A stretch of DNA of 64,000 nt, from contig NZ_JACCJZ010000004.1 in the NCBI RefSeq assembly GCF_013425765.1, forward strand, positions 302,368 through 366,367. The letters are read 5' to 3'. The number at the start of each line of letters is the position of its first letter. Positions within the stretch are counted from its first letter, which is position 1. The stretch is from Luteimonas deserti (GTDB lineage Bacteria; Pseudomonadota; Gammaproteobacteria; Xanthomonadales; Xanthomonadaceae). The notes beneath the pieces are model-generated. The model saw only the letters and a program-made list of their open reading frames with translations. It ran no database searches and was not told the origin of the DNA. This document shows positions 8,966 through 20,549 of this stretch, in pieces. Position numbers and translations under genes: made by a program.

Positions 8966-10072
8966 GTGACCTCCGCCGACACCGCGCTGCGCGCGATCGG
9001 CTGGCCGTTCGACGCGGCGCCTTCCGGGTCCTGGGCCGAGCTCATGGCGGCGCATCCGGCGGCGCAGCCCCGGCGGGTGGTCGAGCAGCACCGGTCCGGC
9101 TATCTGGTGGCCGGCGCACCCGGCGAGGCGGTGGCCGTGGAATCGCTGCCGGACTGGCTGCGACGCAGCGGCTACCGCAAGGGCACGATCGCGCCGGAAG
9201 ACCGCGCCGCGGTCGGCGACTGGGTCCTGGTCGAAGACGGCAAGCGCATCGTCGCGATGTTGCCGCGGCGCAGCGCGATCAAGCGGGCGGCGGCGGGCGA
9301 GCATTACAAGCAGCAGCTGATCGCCGCCAACATCGACACCGTGCTCGTGGTCTGCGGGCTCGACTCCGATTTCAACCCGCGTCGCATCGAGCGCTATCTG
9401 CTGCTGGTGCAGGGCGGCGGCACTCCGGTCGTGGTGCTGACCAAGGCCGACCACGCCGGCGCGGATGCCGGGGCCGCGCGCACCGCGCTGGGCGAGGTTG
9501 CCGCGCTGGGCGTCGCGGTGCTCGCGGTCAACGCGCGCGACCCGGCGAGTGTGGCCGCGCTGCATCCCTGGCTCGGCACCGGCACCACCGCGGTGCTGGT
9601 GGGCAGCTCGGGTGCGGGCAAGTCCACGCTCACCAATACGCTGCTCGGGATCGAGCGCATGCGCACGGCGGCGGTGCGCGACACCGACGACCGCGGCCGC
9701 CACACCACCACCCATCGCGCCCTGATCCCGCTGCCCGCAGGCGCCTGCCTCATCGACACCCCGGGCATGCGCGAGCTCAAGCCCACCGGCGAGGAAGACC
9801 TGGCCGAAGGCGGCTTCGCCGACATCGAAGCGCTGGCCGCCGACTGCCGCTTCCGCGACTGCCGGCACGAACAGGAGCCGGGCTGCGCGGTGCGCGCCGC
9901 GATCGAGGCCGGCACCACCTCGCCGCAGCGCGTGGCCAACTACCTCAAGTTGCGCGAGGAACGCGACGCCGCCACCGCCCGCCGCGCGGACCGCCTGGCC
10001 ACCCGCGACAGCGCCACGCGCAGCAGCCGTCCGGTGCCGCGCCATCCCGACGGACGTCCCGGCCGCCGCTGA
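8966..10072 (+). CDS. rsgA: Ribosome small-subunit-dependent GTPase A
   Basis: 368 residues. This is a circularly permuted GTPase that helps late 30S ribosome maturation. The order is diagnostic: an OB-fold region, then G4 TKAD at 159-162, then the P-loop GSSGAGKS at 213-220, then G3 DTPG at 264-267. The C-terminal zinc finger (Cys294, Cys299, His301, Cys307) is present, followed by a basic tail. The start is a GTG at 8966; no in-frame ATG lies nearby and the predicted -10 is only 31 bases upstream. It is divergent from the alaA operon. Confidence 0.93.
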   Translation: MTSADTALRAIGWPFDAAPSGSWAELMAAHPAAQPRRVVEQHRSGYLVAGAPGEAVAVESLPDWLRRSGYRKGTIAPEDRAAVGDWVLVEDGKRIVAMLPRRSAIKRAAAGEHYKQQLIAANIDTVLVVCGLDSDFNPRRIERYLLLVQGGGTPVVVLTKADHAGADAGAARTALGEVAALGVAVLAVNARDPASVAALHPWLGTGTTAVLVGSSGAGKSTLTNTLLGIERMRTAAVRDTDDRGRHTTTHRALIPLPAGACLIDTPGMRELKPTGEEDLAEGGFADIEALAADCRFRDCRHEQEPGCAVRAAIEAGTTSPQRVANYLKLREERDAATARRADRLATRDSATRSSRPVPRHPDGRPGRR

Positions 10073-10169
10073 GCTTCGGCCTGGCGTCACGGCCTGCACC
10101 CCGCGCGATGTGTCGTCCGCGCCGACGCGCACTGCCGGGTCGCAGCTGGAGCCTGCAGGCAGGATCGAC

Positions 10170-10175
10170 TAGCGT
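10170..10175 (+). promoter_or_regulatory. Probable -10 element of the QEGLA-motif gene
   Basis: TAGCGT, 23 bases before the start at 10198. The same word precedes the DUF4142 gene at 57804. Confidence 0.35.
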
Positions 10176-10197
10176 GGGGCATCGCACTGGAGCGCCG

Positions 10198-11424
10198 ATG
10201 CCCGGGATCGACATCGACATCGCCCATCACGCCGCACTGGACGCGCGCATGGTCGCGGCCGTACGCGGCCTGCGCGTGCTGACGCTGGCGAGCTGGTCGC
10301 CGCGGGTGCAACGCGAGTTCCTCGAGGCGCATGCCGCCGGGCGCCGGGCGCTGCCGGAGGTCGCGTATCCGGCGCTCGACTTCGGCGACACCCGGCGCGC
10401 GCTGACCGGCATCGCCGCGGAGGCCGATCCGCAGCATCCCCTGGGCGCCTACCTCGTGGAGTGCGCGCGCAGCTGGGAGACGGCCGCGCAGCTGCTCGAG
10501 GGGCTGGGCACGCCGGCCGCCGGCGGGCACGCCATCGCGCTCTACGGGCGTCCGGATGCGCCGGTGCCCGGCGCGGCGCTCACCACCTGCGACGCGGCGC
10601 GGCATTTCATCGGCATCGCCGACGAGCTCGATCCCGGCCTGCTGGTCGAGCCCGCGGTGGATGCCGCCACGCTCCAGGGCCAGCTGCAGGGCGATCTCGA
10701 TGCGTTCTTCGGCGCGCGCGTGGTGGCCGTCGAACTCGATCCGGACATGATCGCCAAGGCCGCGGCGGGCGCCTATCGCCTGCGGCTGCGCGCCGACGCG
10801 CACTATTCGGTCCACGACCGCGGCCAGCTGCTGCAGCACGAGGCCTTCGTCCATTCGCTCACCGCGCTCAACGGTCGCGAGCAGCCCGTGCTGCCCAGCC
10901 TGGCCATGGCCTCGCCGCGCACCACCTGCACCCAGGAGGGGCTCGCGGTGCTGGCCGAGCAGCTCACCGGCCACATCGACATCGGCCGCATGAAACGGGT
11001 CAGCCTGCGCACCGAGGCGGTGGCACGCGCGCTCGACGGTGCGGATTTCCTCGAGGTGTTCGACGGCTTCATCGATGCCGGACAGACCGCCGCCGAGAGC
11101 TTCGCCTCGGCGCAGCGCATCTTCCGCGGCGTGCCGCTGACCGGCGGCCACGCTTTCACCAAGGACGCGGTGTACCTGCGCGGGCTGATCGACGTGCACA
11201 CCTTCTTCCGCCAGGCACTCGCCGCGCGCGCGCTGTCGCGCTGCCGGCAGCTGTTCGCCGGCAAGATGACCCTCGCCGACGTGGTGCGCTTCGCGCCGCT
11301 GTTCGACGCCGGGGTGATCGCGCCGCCGCGCTGGCTGCCGCCGTGGCTGGCGCACGCCGGCGGCCTGGCGGGCATGCTCGCGTTCTCGCTGTTCGCCAAC
11401 CGCATCCGTCTCGACCGCTTGTAG
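10198..11424 (+). CDS. DUF1704 / QEGLA-motif protein (flavohemoglobin expression-modulating family)
   Basis: 408 residues. The family hallmarks are an HEAFVH metal-binding-type pair of histidines at 214-219 and the TQEGLA signature at 245-250, followed by GHAFTKDAVYLRG. The HExxxH plus downstream glutamate arrangement suggests a zinc peptidase-like fold, but no reaction has been settled for the family. A hydrophobic stretch lies near the C-terminus (LAGMLAFSLFA). The ATG at 10198 is chosen because conservation starts there and a TAGCGT -10-like element lies just upstream. Its stop is only 6 bases from the stop of the converging cyclase gene. Confidence 0.8.
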   Translation: MPGIDIDIAHHAALDARMVAAVRGLRVLTLASWSPRVQREFLEAHAAGRRALPEVAYPALDFGDTRRALTGIAAEADPQHPLGAYLVECARSWETAAQLLEGLGTPAAGGHAIALYGRPDAPVPGAALTTCDAARHFIGIADELDPGLLVEPAVDAATLQGQLQGDLDAFFGARVVAVELDPDMIAKAAAGAYRLRLRADAHYSVHDRGQLLQHEAFVHSLTALNGREQPVLPSLAMASPRTTCTQEGLAVLAEQLTGHIDIGRMKRVSLRTEAVARALDGADFLEVFDGFIDAGQTAAESFASAQRIFRGVPLTGGHAFTKDAVYLRGLIDVHTFFRQALAARALSRCRQLFAGKMTLADVVRFAPLFDAGVIAPPRWLPPWLAHAGGLAGMLAFSLFANRIRLDRL

Positions 11425-11430
11425 CGGCGG

Positions 11431-14400
11431 TCAGAGCGCGAACGGCGGCGTGGCGGCGGTTGAATGCAGGACGCGCACGCTGGCGCCCAAGGCGCCGGGA
11501 TCCGCGCCGGCGAGCAGGGCCTGCAGGCGCTGGCGATCGGGGGCGGGCCCGGGCGCGAGACCGACCCAGGCGTCGCGACCCGCCGCCTTCGCGGTGTACA
11601 GGCAGCGGTCGGCCAGCGCGGTGGTCTGCTGCCAGTCGCCCAGCGCCGGCCATGCCGCGGAGAACGGCCAGGGCGCGAATCCGATCGAGCAGCTGATGGA
11701 CACCGTGCCGCCGTGCGGCAGGGTCATCGGCGTCCGGGCGATCGTCGCGCGGACGCGTTCGGCCAGGCGCGCCGCCGAATCGGCGTCTGCCAGGCGCGTG
11801 ACCAGCACGAATTCCTCGCCGCCCCAGCGCACCAGCAGGTCGTCCTCGCGGCACAGCTCGCGCAGCCGCTGCGCGAACTGCACCAGCACCTCGTCGCCCG
11901 CCTGGTGGCCGTGCCCGTCGTTGATGCGCTTGAAGGCGTCGATGTCGAGCATGAAGAAGTAGAGCGTCTCGCGGCCCGCCCCGCCTTGCGCTCGGCCGGA
12001 CACGCGGGCCGATTCCCGCTCCAGCCAGTCCTGCAGCTCGCGGCGGTTGGCCACGTGGGTCAGCGGATCGAGCCGGTTCGCGGCGTCGAGCTGCCGGTTG
12101 CTCTGCTGGAGTTGCGCATTGGCCTGCTCCAGCTGCAGCGTGCGCTCGGCGACCGTGCGGTTGAGCAGGTCGACCTGGTCGCGTTCACGACGCATGTCGC
12201 GTCGCACGCGGCGCACCGCCAGCGCCACGGCGGCCAGCGCCAGCAGGGCGTACGCCGCGTAGGCCAGCGGGTGGCGCCACGGCGGCGGCTGCATGTCGAT
12301 CGTCAGCGTGCGCGACGGGCCGAATTCCCCGTCGCGCCCCGCGGCCTGGACCTCCAGCAGATAGCGCCCCGCCGGCAGATGGTTGAGCGAGATCTCGCTG
12401 TGCGCCTGGTGCGGATACAGCCAGCCCGCGTGCAGGCCGTCGACCCGGTAGCGCACCTGCGCTGCGGCCGGCGCCAGGAAATCGATCGCGGTCATGCCGA
12501 TCGTGAACACGCTGTCCTCGCTGCCGAGAGTGATCGCCGGCGCGTAGACGATATCGGTCTCGGCCGCGAGCCGGGCGTCGGCATCGCTCTGCCGGCTGAG
12601 CAGCTGCAGCGCGGTCAGCACCGGACGCGCCGGCGCGCTGCGCCGGGGCAGCTGCAGCGGGGCGATCGCATCCAGCCCCTGGGTGCCGCCGAAATACAGC
12701 AGACCGTTGGGATCGGCGAAGGCCGCGCCGCTGTTGTATTCCTGGTTGCGCAGGCCGTCGCGGCGGCCGATGTTCTGCACCAGACGGCTGGCCGGGTCGT
12801 AGACGCTCAGGCCCAGATTGGTGCTCACCCACAGCCGGCCCACGGGGTCGGCGAGGATCCGGTAGACCACGTTGTTCACCAGGCCCTCGCGCTGGGCGAG
12901 CGCGGTCGATTCGCCGCTTGCGCGGTCGATCCGGTACAGGCCCGCGCCGAACGAGCCGACCCAGATCGCGTCGGCGTCCACATGCAGTGCCCAGAGCGAG
13001 CGGTACAGCCCGGCGCCGCCCGGTTCGATCCGGGCCAGGCCGTCCCCCCCGAGTCGCCACAGCCCGCGGGTGTTGGTGGTCACCAGCAGGCTGCCGTCGA
13101 GATCCTTGAGCAGGCCGGTCACCATGTCGCCCTGCAGCGCGGCGAGCCGCGCATCCGCGACGACGTGGCCGTGCTGCAGCCGGACCAGGCCGCTGCGCGT
13201 GCCCACCCACAGCGTGTCGCCGTCCCTCAGCAGCGCGTCGATGCGCGGATCGGCCAGGCCGTCGATCTGCCGCGCCCGGCCGTCGTCGTCCATCCGGTAC
13301 AGGCCCGACTGCGTACCGAGCCACCAGCCGCCGTCGGCGGCCGGTACCACGGCACGTACCGAGACGCCGTCGAGTCCGGGCACCCGATGCCAGGCGGGCC
13401 GCGCGCGGGTACGCCGCTGCAGGCCGCTGTCGGTGCCGATCAGCATGTCGCCGTCGCGCCGCCAGACCGCGCGCACGCTGTGGCTGGGCCAGTCGACCAT
13501 CAGGCCGGTGCCGGCGGCGTCGGCACGGATCACCGCCGCCAGCGGTCGCACCCGGTACAGGCCCGAGGTGTAGGTGCCGATCCACCACGCACCGGCGGCG
13601 TTCTGATGGAAGCGGGTGATCGCGCTGCGCGGGGGCTGGTCGAAGCGCAGGCGCTGCGGCCGCGCCGCGCCTGGCGCCAGAGCGGCCACGCTGCCGTCGA
13701 CGAAGCCCACCAGCACGCGTCCGTCATGCAGCCGGATCATCGCGGTCGGGTCCAGGCGCGAGCCGACGACAGCGTCCAGCGACCAGTGGCCCAGGACGCG
13801 GCCGGTGACGTCCATCCGGTGCAGGCCGGTATCGGCGACCACCCACAGGCCTTCCGGCCCCTCCTGCACGGCGACGCAGCGCTGCGCCTCGCGCAGGCGC
13901 GTCAGCGGCGCCAGCGTCGAGCGGTCCGCGGTCCACAGCCCGCAGGCCGCATCCAACGCCACCGCCCGCCCCAGCGCATCCGACCACACCAGGCCCACTA
14001 CCTCGGCCGTGGCACCGAGCCCACGCACGCGGGCGATGTCGGCGTCGACATGGTCCACGCCGGCCTCGGTGCCGAGCCACGCGCCGCCCCCGGGATCGAG
14101 CAGCACCTGGGTCACCCGCACATGCGACAGTCCGTCGGCGACGTCGAGTCGGTGGCGGGTCCACGTGGGCAGATGCACGACCTCGAGGCCGGCGTCATTG
14201 GTGCCCAGCCACAGCCGCGTCCGCGCGGGCTCGAAGGCCAGGCTGTCGACGCTGCTGCTGGCGAGTCCGGCATCGGCCGCGGTGGGCGAGGGATCGTGCC
14301 GGTAGGTGCGGAAGCGATGGCCGTCGAAGCGGTTCAGGCCGTCCTGCGTGGCCACCCACAGGAACCCCTGATCGTCCCCGCTCATGGCCGACACCGTGAG

Positions 14401-14610
14401 CTGGGACAGCCCCTCGTCCAGCCCGTACATCTCCAGACTCAGGCGTGGCGCGTCCATTCCGGCGGTCTGCGCAGTCGCCCCCATTGCGCTGCAGCCCAGG
14501 GCCAGCGCCGCACATGCGCGCAGAGCCAGCTCGCGCGCGGACGCACGCGGTCGCCCCGGCCCGGCATGCGGACTGTCCTGCTCCACGTCGTTGCCCCTCT
14601 GCTTCCCCAT
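11431..14610 (-). CDS. Two-component-regulator-propeller diguanylate cyclase
   Basis: About 1059 residues. A signal peptide (RACAALALGCSAMGATAQ) leads into a periplasmic beta-propeller made of Reg_prop repeats (for example GFLWVATQDGLNRFDG and RLWVSTNLGLSVYDP), then a Y_Y_Y-type domain, a single membrane helix near 775-795, a coiled coil, and a cytoplasmic GGDEF domain. GGEEF lies at 930-934 with an I-site REDD five residues before it, so it should make c-di-GMP and be product-inhibited. Sensor half outside and cyclase inside suggests response to a periplasmic, perhaps polysaccharide, ligand. The ATG at 14610 is chosen; one at 14622 is four codons earlier. Confidence 0.87.
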   Translation of the reverse strand: MGKQRGNDVEQDSPHAGPGRPRASARELALRACAALALGCSAMGATAQTAGMDAPRLSLEMYGLDEGLSQLTVSAMSGDDQGFLWVATQDGLNRFDGHRFRTYRHDPSPTAADAGLASSSVDSLAFEPARTRLWLGTNDAGLEVVHLPTWTRHRLDVADGLSHVRVTQVLLDPGGGAWLGTEAGVDHVDADIARVRGLGATAEVVGLVWSDALGRAVALDAACGLWTADRSTLAPLTRLREAQRCVAVQEGPEGLWVVADTGLHRMDVTGRVLGHWSLDAVVGSRLDPTAMIRLHDGRVLVGFVDGSVAALAPGAARPQRLRFDQPPRSAITRFHQNAAGAWWIGTYTSGLYRVRPLAAVIRADAAGTGLMVDWPSHSVRAVWRRDGDMLIGTDSGLQRRTRARPAWHRVPGLDGVSVRAVVPAADGGWWLGTQSGLYRMDDDGRARQIDGLADPRIDALLRDGDTLWVGTRSGLVRLQHGHVVADARLAALQGDMVTGLLKDLDGSLLVTTNTRGLWRLGGDGLARIEPGGAGLYRSLWALHVDADAIWVGSFGAGLYRIDRASGESTALAQREGLVNNVVYRILADPVGRLWVSTNLGLSVYDPASRLVQNIGRRDGLRNQEYNSGAAFADPNGLLYFGGTQGLDAIAPLQLPRRSAPARPVLTALQLLSRQSDADARLAAETDIVYAPAITLGSEDSVFTIGMTAIDFLAPAAAQVRYRVDGLHAGWLYPHQAHSEISLNHLPAGRYLLEVQAAGRDGEFGPSRTLTIDMQPPPWRHPLAYAAYALLALAAVALAVRRVRRDMRRERDQVDLLNRTVAERTLQLEQANAQLQQSNRQLDAANRLDPLTHVANRRELQDWLERESARVSGRAQGGAGRETLYFFMLDIDAFKRINDGHGHQAGDEVLVQFAQRLRELCREDDLLVRWGGEEFVLVTRLADADSAARLAERVRATIARTPMTLPHGGTVSISCSIGFAPWPFSAAWPALGDWQQTTALADRCLYTAKAAGRDAWVGLAPGPAPDRQRLQALLAGADPGALGASVRVLHSTAATPPFAL

Positions 14611-14810
14611 CCCAGTGTGCATGCCAGAACCATGCCGGTGCGAGCAGGCCGTACGGAACCCGCGGGCATGCAGGGGATGCCCGTCGTCGTGACTGCATGT
14701 CGTCGGAGCGATCCCGCAGGTGCGGCGCCGCGCGATCGCGCGTGCCCCATCGCCGCGCGAGCGCACGGCACACCACACGGCACCGTCCAGGGCCCGGGGC
14801 GGGGCGGGGT

Positions 14811-14816
14811 TAGAAT
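14811..14816 (+). promoter_or_regulatory. Probable -10 element of maeB
   Basis: TAGAAT 39 bases before the maeB ATG, in the context TAGAATCGAC after a G-rich run. Confidence 0.45.
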
Positions 14817-14854
14817 CGACCCCCGCGCCCCATTGCCAGACAGACCAGCCACCG

Positions 14855-17140
<2,286 letters not shown>

Positions 17141-17348
17141 GCCGGATGGCGGCGGTCGCTCGCATCGTGCGTGCAGGCCGCTCCGGCGCAGCAGTGGACC
17201 GCCGGGCGGCCTGCACACCGGCCCGCGGCGCCGTCGCTCCCGTCGCGCTCCGGACGATCGGAAATGGAATCCGGCCGTCCGGGCAACACGCGCGCCGCGA
17301 AACCGCCGACGCTCCATGCACCCGGCGCGTCGCCGGATGGAGACGCGC

Positions 17349-17903
17349 ATGGACATCCAGCCCACCCACCTCGCCCGGCCCGCACCCGAACTCGAGGTCG
17401 CCGCCTGGCTCAACGTCGCCGGGCCCCTGTCGATCGCCGGTCTGCGTGGCCGGATCGTGCTGCTGCACGCCTTCCAGATGCTGTGCCCCGGCTGCGTCAG
17501 CCACGGCATTCCGCAGGCGGCGTCGGTGCATGCCCGGTTCTCGGCCCGGGGCGTGGTCACGATCGGGCTGCACACCGTGTTCGAGCACCATGCCGTGATG
17601 GGGCCGGAGGCACTCGCGGCGTTCGTGGGCGAGTACCGGCTCGGCATGCCCGTCGCGGTCGACCGGCCATCGACGGAGGGTCCCGTGCCGCAGACCATGA
17701 CCCGCTACGGCTTCCGCGGCACGCCGAGCCTGGCGCTGATCGATCATCTCGGCCGCTTGCGCAGTACGGCGTTCGGTCGGGTGGACGATCTGACGCTCGG
17801 CGCCGCGCTCGGCCAGCTGGTGCTCGAGCGCGACCAGGCGGCAGGCGGCGAGGCTGCCGGCTGCACGCCGTTCGGCTGCGCGCTGCCGGAGCAGCTTCCA
17901 TGA
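17349..17903 (+). CDS. Thioredoxin-fold peroxiredoxin/TlpA-like protein
   Basis: 184 residues. AhpC-TSA/redoxin fold with a CPGC active site at residues 46-49 after a hydrophobic strand (IVLLHAFQML), and the cis-proline region GFRGTPSLALID later. No signal peptide is visible, so it is likely a cytoplasmic thiol oxidoreductase rather than a periplasmic TlpA. The C-terminus holds two further cysteines (GCTPFGC). The start at 17349 is preferred because two in-frame upstream ATGs add only a short basic stretch. It is followed 49 bases later by the MOSC gene in the same direction. Confidence 0.75.
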   Translation: MDIQPTHLARPAPELEVAAWLNVAGPLSIAGLRGRIVLLHAFQMLCPGCVSHGIPQAASVHARFSARGVVTIGLHTVFEHHAVMGPEALAAFVGEYRLGMPVAVDRPSTEGPVPQTMTRYGFRGTPSLALIDHLGRLRSTAFGRVDDLTLGAALGQLVLERDQAAGGEAAGCTPFGCALPEQLP

Positions 17904-17952
17904 TGCGCGCGACGCCTGGCGCGCATGCGGGCGGCCTGGCAGGACGGCCCGC

Positions 17953-18666
17953 ATGAGCCTGCCCGCGCCCACGCCGCTGCTCGCGGTGCTGCGCGGCGCG
18001 GTGCGGCCGTACACCCGCCCCGGCACCTTCAGCGCCATCGACAAACGGCCCGCGCCCGGCGTGGTGCAGGTCACCGTCACCGGACTGGTGGGCGACGCGC
18101 AGGGCGACCTGCGGGTCCACGGCGGCGTCGACAAGGCGGTGCACCACTATCCCTACGACCATTACCCCGCCTGGCGCAGCGCCTTGCCCGGCCGCATCCT
18201 GCTCGACGGCCCGGGTGCGTTCGGCGAGAACCTGTCGACCCTGGGCTGGACGGAGGACACCGTGTGTCTGGGCGACGTAGTGCAGGTCGGCAGCGCCGAG
18301 TTCGAGGTGTCGCAGGCCCGGCAGCCCTGCTGGAAACTCGACGACCGGTTCGACGCGCCGCGGGTCGCCGCCCGGGTGCAGGCCACCGGCCGCACCGGCT
18401 GGTACTACCGGGTCCGGCGTCCGGGCGAGATCAGCGCAGGCGACCCGATGCGGATCGTCGCCCGGCCCTATCCCGAGTGGCCGCTGCGGCGCCTGCTCGA
18501 GCTGCTGTTCCAGCGCACGCTCGACCGCCCGCTGCTGGAAGCGGCAGCGACACTCCCGCTGCCCGCCGGCTGGCTGAAGCTGGTGCACGCGCGGCTGCGC
18601 ACGGCATCGGTCGAGTCTTGGGCGCAGCGCCTCGACGGCCCGGCCGGGGCGGACGACGCAGGCTGA
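17953..18666 (+). CDS. MOSC domain protein, YiiM-like
   Basis: 237 residues. MOSC (molybdenum cofactor sulfurase C-terminal) fold: GLVGDAQGDLRVHGGVDKAV with the conserved histidine, GENLSTLGW, and the conserved cysteine in QARQPCWKL. A YiiM-type C-terminal extension follows. E. coli YiiM handles molybdenum cofactor-linked reduction of N-hydroxylated compounds, so a similar cofactor-binding role is likely. The ATG at 17953 begins the conserved domain. Confidence 0.82.
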   Translation: MSLPAPTPLLAVLRGAVRPYTRPGTFSAIDKRPAPGVVQVTVTGLVGDAQGDLRVHGGVDKAVHHYPYDHYPAWRSALPGRILLDGPGAFGENLSTLGWTEDTVCLGDVVQVGSAEFEVSQARQPCWKLDDRFDAPRVAARVQATGRTGWYYRVRRPGEISAGDPMRIVARPYPEWPLRRLLELLFQRTLDRPLLEAAATLPLPAGWLKLVHARLRTASVESWAQRLDGPAGADDAG

Positions 18667-18874
18667 TCCGCACGCGCGGCACGCACCGCGCCGGTCGATG
18701 TCGGCGTGTGCGGCGAGGCCCGGCGTGCTGCGGGCACGTGCCACGTGCGCGCGATGCGGCCGGCGTTTGCCGGGCGAGGCCGTGCGCACAGTGATCTGCG
18801 GCGCGCGCGGGCGAAGTCGACCGGCCCGTGCACTGGCAACGTGACGGCGGACGCCCCGCGCCGCAGCCGTGCAC

Positions 18875-19762
18875 TCACTCCGCTGCCGCGTGACGCGCAC
18901 CCAGCCATGCGCGTGGCGAAACGCCGATCCTGGCCTTGAACGCACGTGACAACGCCGACGGCGTGGCGTAGCCCAGCTCCCCGGCAAGCAGCTTCATCGG
19001 CGTGCCGTCGCGCAGCCGGCCCTGCGCCAGCGCGATACGCCAGTCGTTGAGATAGTCGGCGGGCGTCTGTCCCACGTGCTCACGGAAGCAGGTGACGTAG
19101 GCGGTCCGCGACATGCCCGCCACCTCGGCCATGCGCGCCAGCGGCCAGGGCTCGCCCGGCGCCGCGTGCATCGCCACCAGCACCCGCGCCAGGCGCGATT
19201 CCGACAGGCCGGTGATCAGGCCCGGCGCGACGCCGGCGGCCTCGGGATGATCGAGCAGCCAGCGCAGCAGCTGGATCAGCACCACCTCGAACAAGCGGTC
19301 CACCAGCAGGCGCTGGCCGCAGCGCACGCGCCCGGTCTCGGCGAGCAGCAGGTCCAGCGCGCCGTGCAGGCCGGGCACCTCCGACAGCGGCACGGCGAGC
19401 AGGGGCGGCAGCGCACGCGCCAGCGGGTTGTCCGCGCCGCCGTCGAACACCAGCCGCGCGCAGCTGAAATCCGCGCCCTCGTCCGGTGGATTCTCGAAGA
19501 CGTGGGTCACCGCGCGCGGATACAGCAGCAGGGTCGGCGTATCGAAGCGCAGCGAGCGTGGCAGGCCCGGCGTGCCGGCATGGCGCACGCGCAGCTCGCC
19601 CCGCCGCAACACGTGCAGGTAGCCGTGGCCGGCGGCGGCATCGAAGCGGGTGATGCCACACAACGCGCCCGTGTGGTGCAGCTCGGCGCGTACACGGTGG
19701 CGCTCCAGCAGGGCGGAGAGGCGATCGAGCGGAGGCGGCGGGGTCGGCAGCGAGGTCGGCAT
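18875..19762 (-). CDS. AraC-family transcriptional regulator with cupin-type N-terminal domain
   Basis: 295 residues. The N-terminal part is a cupin sensor of the AraC_binding_6 kind (RFDAAAGHGYLHVLRRG, YPRAVTHVFENP). The C-terminal part carries two helix-turn-helix motifs: PLARMAEVAGMSRTAYVTCF and AGELGYATPSALSRAFKARI, the classic AraC signature. It is divergent from an AhpD-like gene, and a perfect inverted repeat lies between them, so this is probably the local regulator. The ATG at 19762 is favoured over an upstream one at 19792, which lies inside the inverted-repeat region. Confidence 0.87.
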   Translation of the reverse strand: MPTSLPTPPPPLDRLSALLERHRVRAELHHTGALCGITRFDAAAGHGYLHVLRRGELRVRHAGTPGLPRSLRFDTPTLLLYPRAVTHVFENPPDEGADFSCARLVFDGGADNPLARALPPLLAVPLSEVPGLHGALDLLLAETGRVRCGQRLLVDRLFEVVLIQLLRWLLDHPEAAGVAPGLITGLSESRLARVLVAMHAAPGEPWPLARMAEVAGMSRTAYVTCFREHVGQTPADYLNDWRIALAQGRLRDGTPMKLLAGELGYATPSALSRAFKARIGVSPRAWLGARHAAAE

Positions 19763-19780
19763 GGGCGGTGTGTACGAATT

Positions 19781-19806
19781 GGCACGTATCAAGTTCGATA
19801 CGTGCC
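19781..19806. promoter_or_regulatory. Perfect inverted repeat, candidate operator between AraC regulator and AhpD-like gene
   Basis: GGCACGTATC at 19781-19790 and its exact complement GATACGTGCC at 19797-19806, six bases apart. TACGAA words flank it on both sides (19773-19778 and 19813-19818). It sits 19 bases before the regulator start and about 77 before the AhpD-like start, suited to control both. Confidence 0.6.
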
Positions 19807-19882
19807 GGATGATACGAAATCCCCCGGCAGACTGTCTCTGTCGCGCGCATCCCGTGCGCGGTTACCCCATCAGGAGTCCGCC

Positions 19883-20422
19883 ATGTCCCGTATCAATCTC
19901 GATCCCCAGACCGCACCCGCCGCCAGCCAGCCGCTGCTCAGGCAGGTGGACCAGGCCTTCGGCAGCACGCCCAACATGTTCAAGGCCGTGTCCAACTCGC
20001 CGGCCGCGCTGCAGAGCATGTGGGCCGCGTTCGGCGCCCTCGGCAAGGGCACCCTGGGCGCGCGCCTCGGCGAGCAGCTCGCCGTGGCCATCGCCGACCG
20101 CAACCGGTGCAGCTACTGCCTCGCCGCGCACACGATGCTCGGCCAGAAGGCCGGCGCCACCGCCGAGCAGATGCACGAGGCGCAGCGCGGCCGCGCCGGG
20201 GACCCGAAGACCGCAGCCGCGCTGGCGTTCGCGTTGAAGGTGGTCGAGCAGCGTGGCCAGCTCGACGACGCGGACGTCGACGCGCTGCGCGCCGCGGGCT
20301 TCGACGACGGCCGGATCGTCGAGATCCTGGCCCATGTCGCCCTCAACCTCTTCACCAACTACGTCAACGTCGCCTTCGACGTGCCGGTGGATTTTCCCGC
20401 TGTCGCGTTGAGCACGCCGTAG
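19883..20422 (+). CDS. Carboxymuconolactone decarboxylase / AhpD-like protein
   Basis: 179 residues, an AhpD-like all-helical protein. The redox motif is Cys76-SY-Cys79 with His83 three residues on (CSYCLAAH), as in alkylhydroperoxidase-type proteins that use a CxxC pair for peroxide reduction. No decarboxylase function is implied by the family name. An AGGAG ribosome-binding site lies 6 bases before the ATG at 19883. Divergent from the AraC regulator and probably under its control. The inducer could be a peroxide or an electrophile. Confidence 0.85.
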   Translation: MSRINLDPQTAPAASQPLLRQVDQAFGSTPNMFKAVSNSPAALQSMWAAFGALGKGTLGARLGEQLAVAIADRNRCSYCLAAHTMLGQKAGATAEQMHEAQRGRAGDPKTAAALAFALKVVEQRGQLDDADVDALRAAGFDDGRIVEILAHVALNLFTNYVNVAFDVPVDFPAVALSTP

Positions 20423-20549
20423 CGGCGGGGTGCCGGTCGCGGCCTGCGGTGCAGGCCCGCGGCCGGCGCATGGGCGCGGGTGCCACGCCCCGACCTGCGG
20501 TGACCGTGCGGACGGACGGGATGGACGCGCGCGCCGCGCCGTCGAAGCC

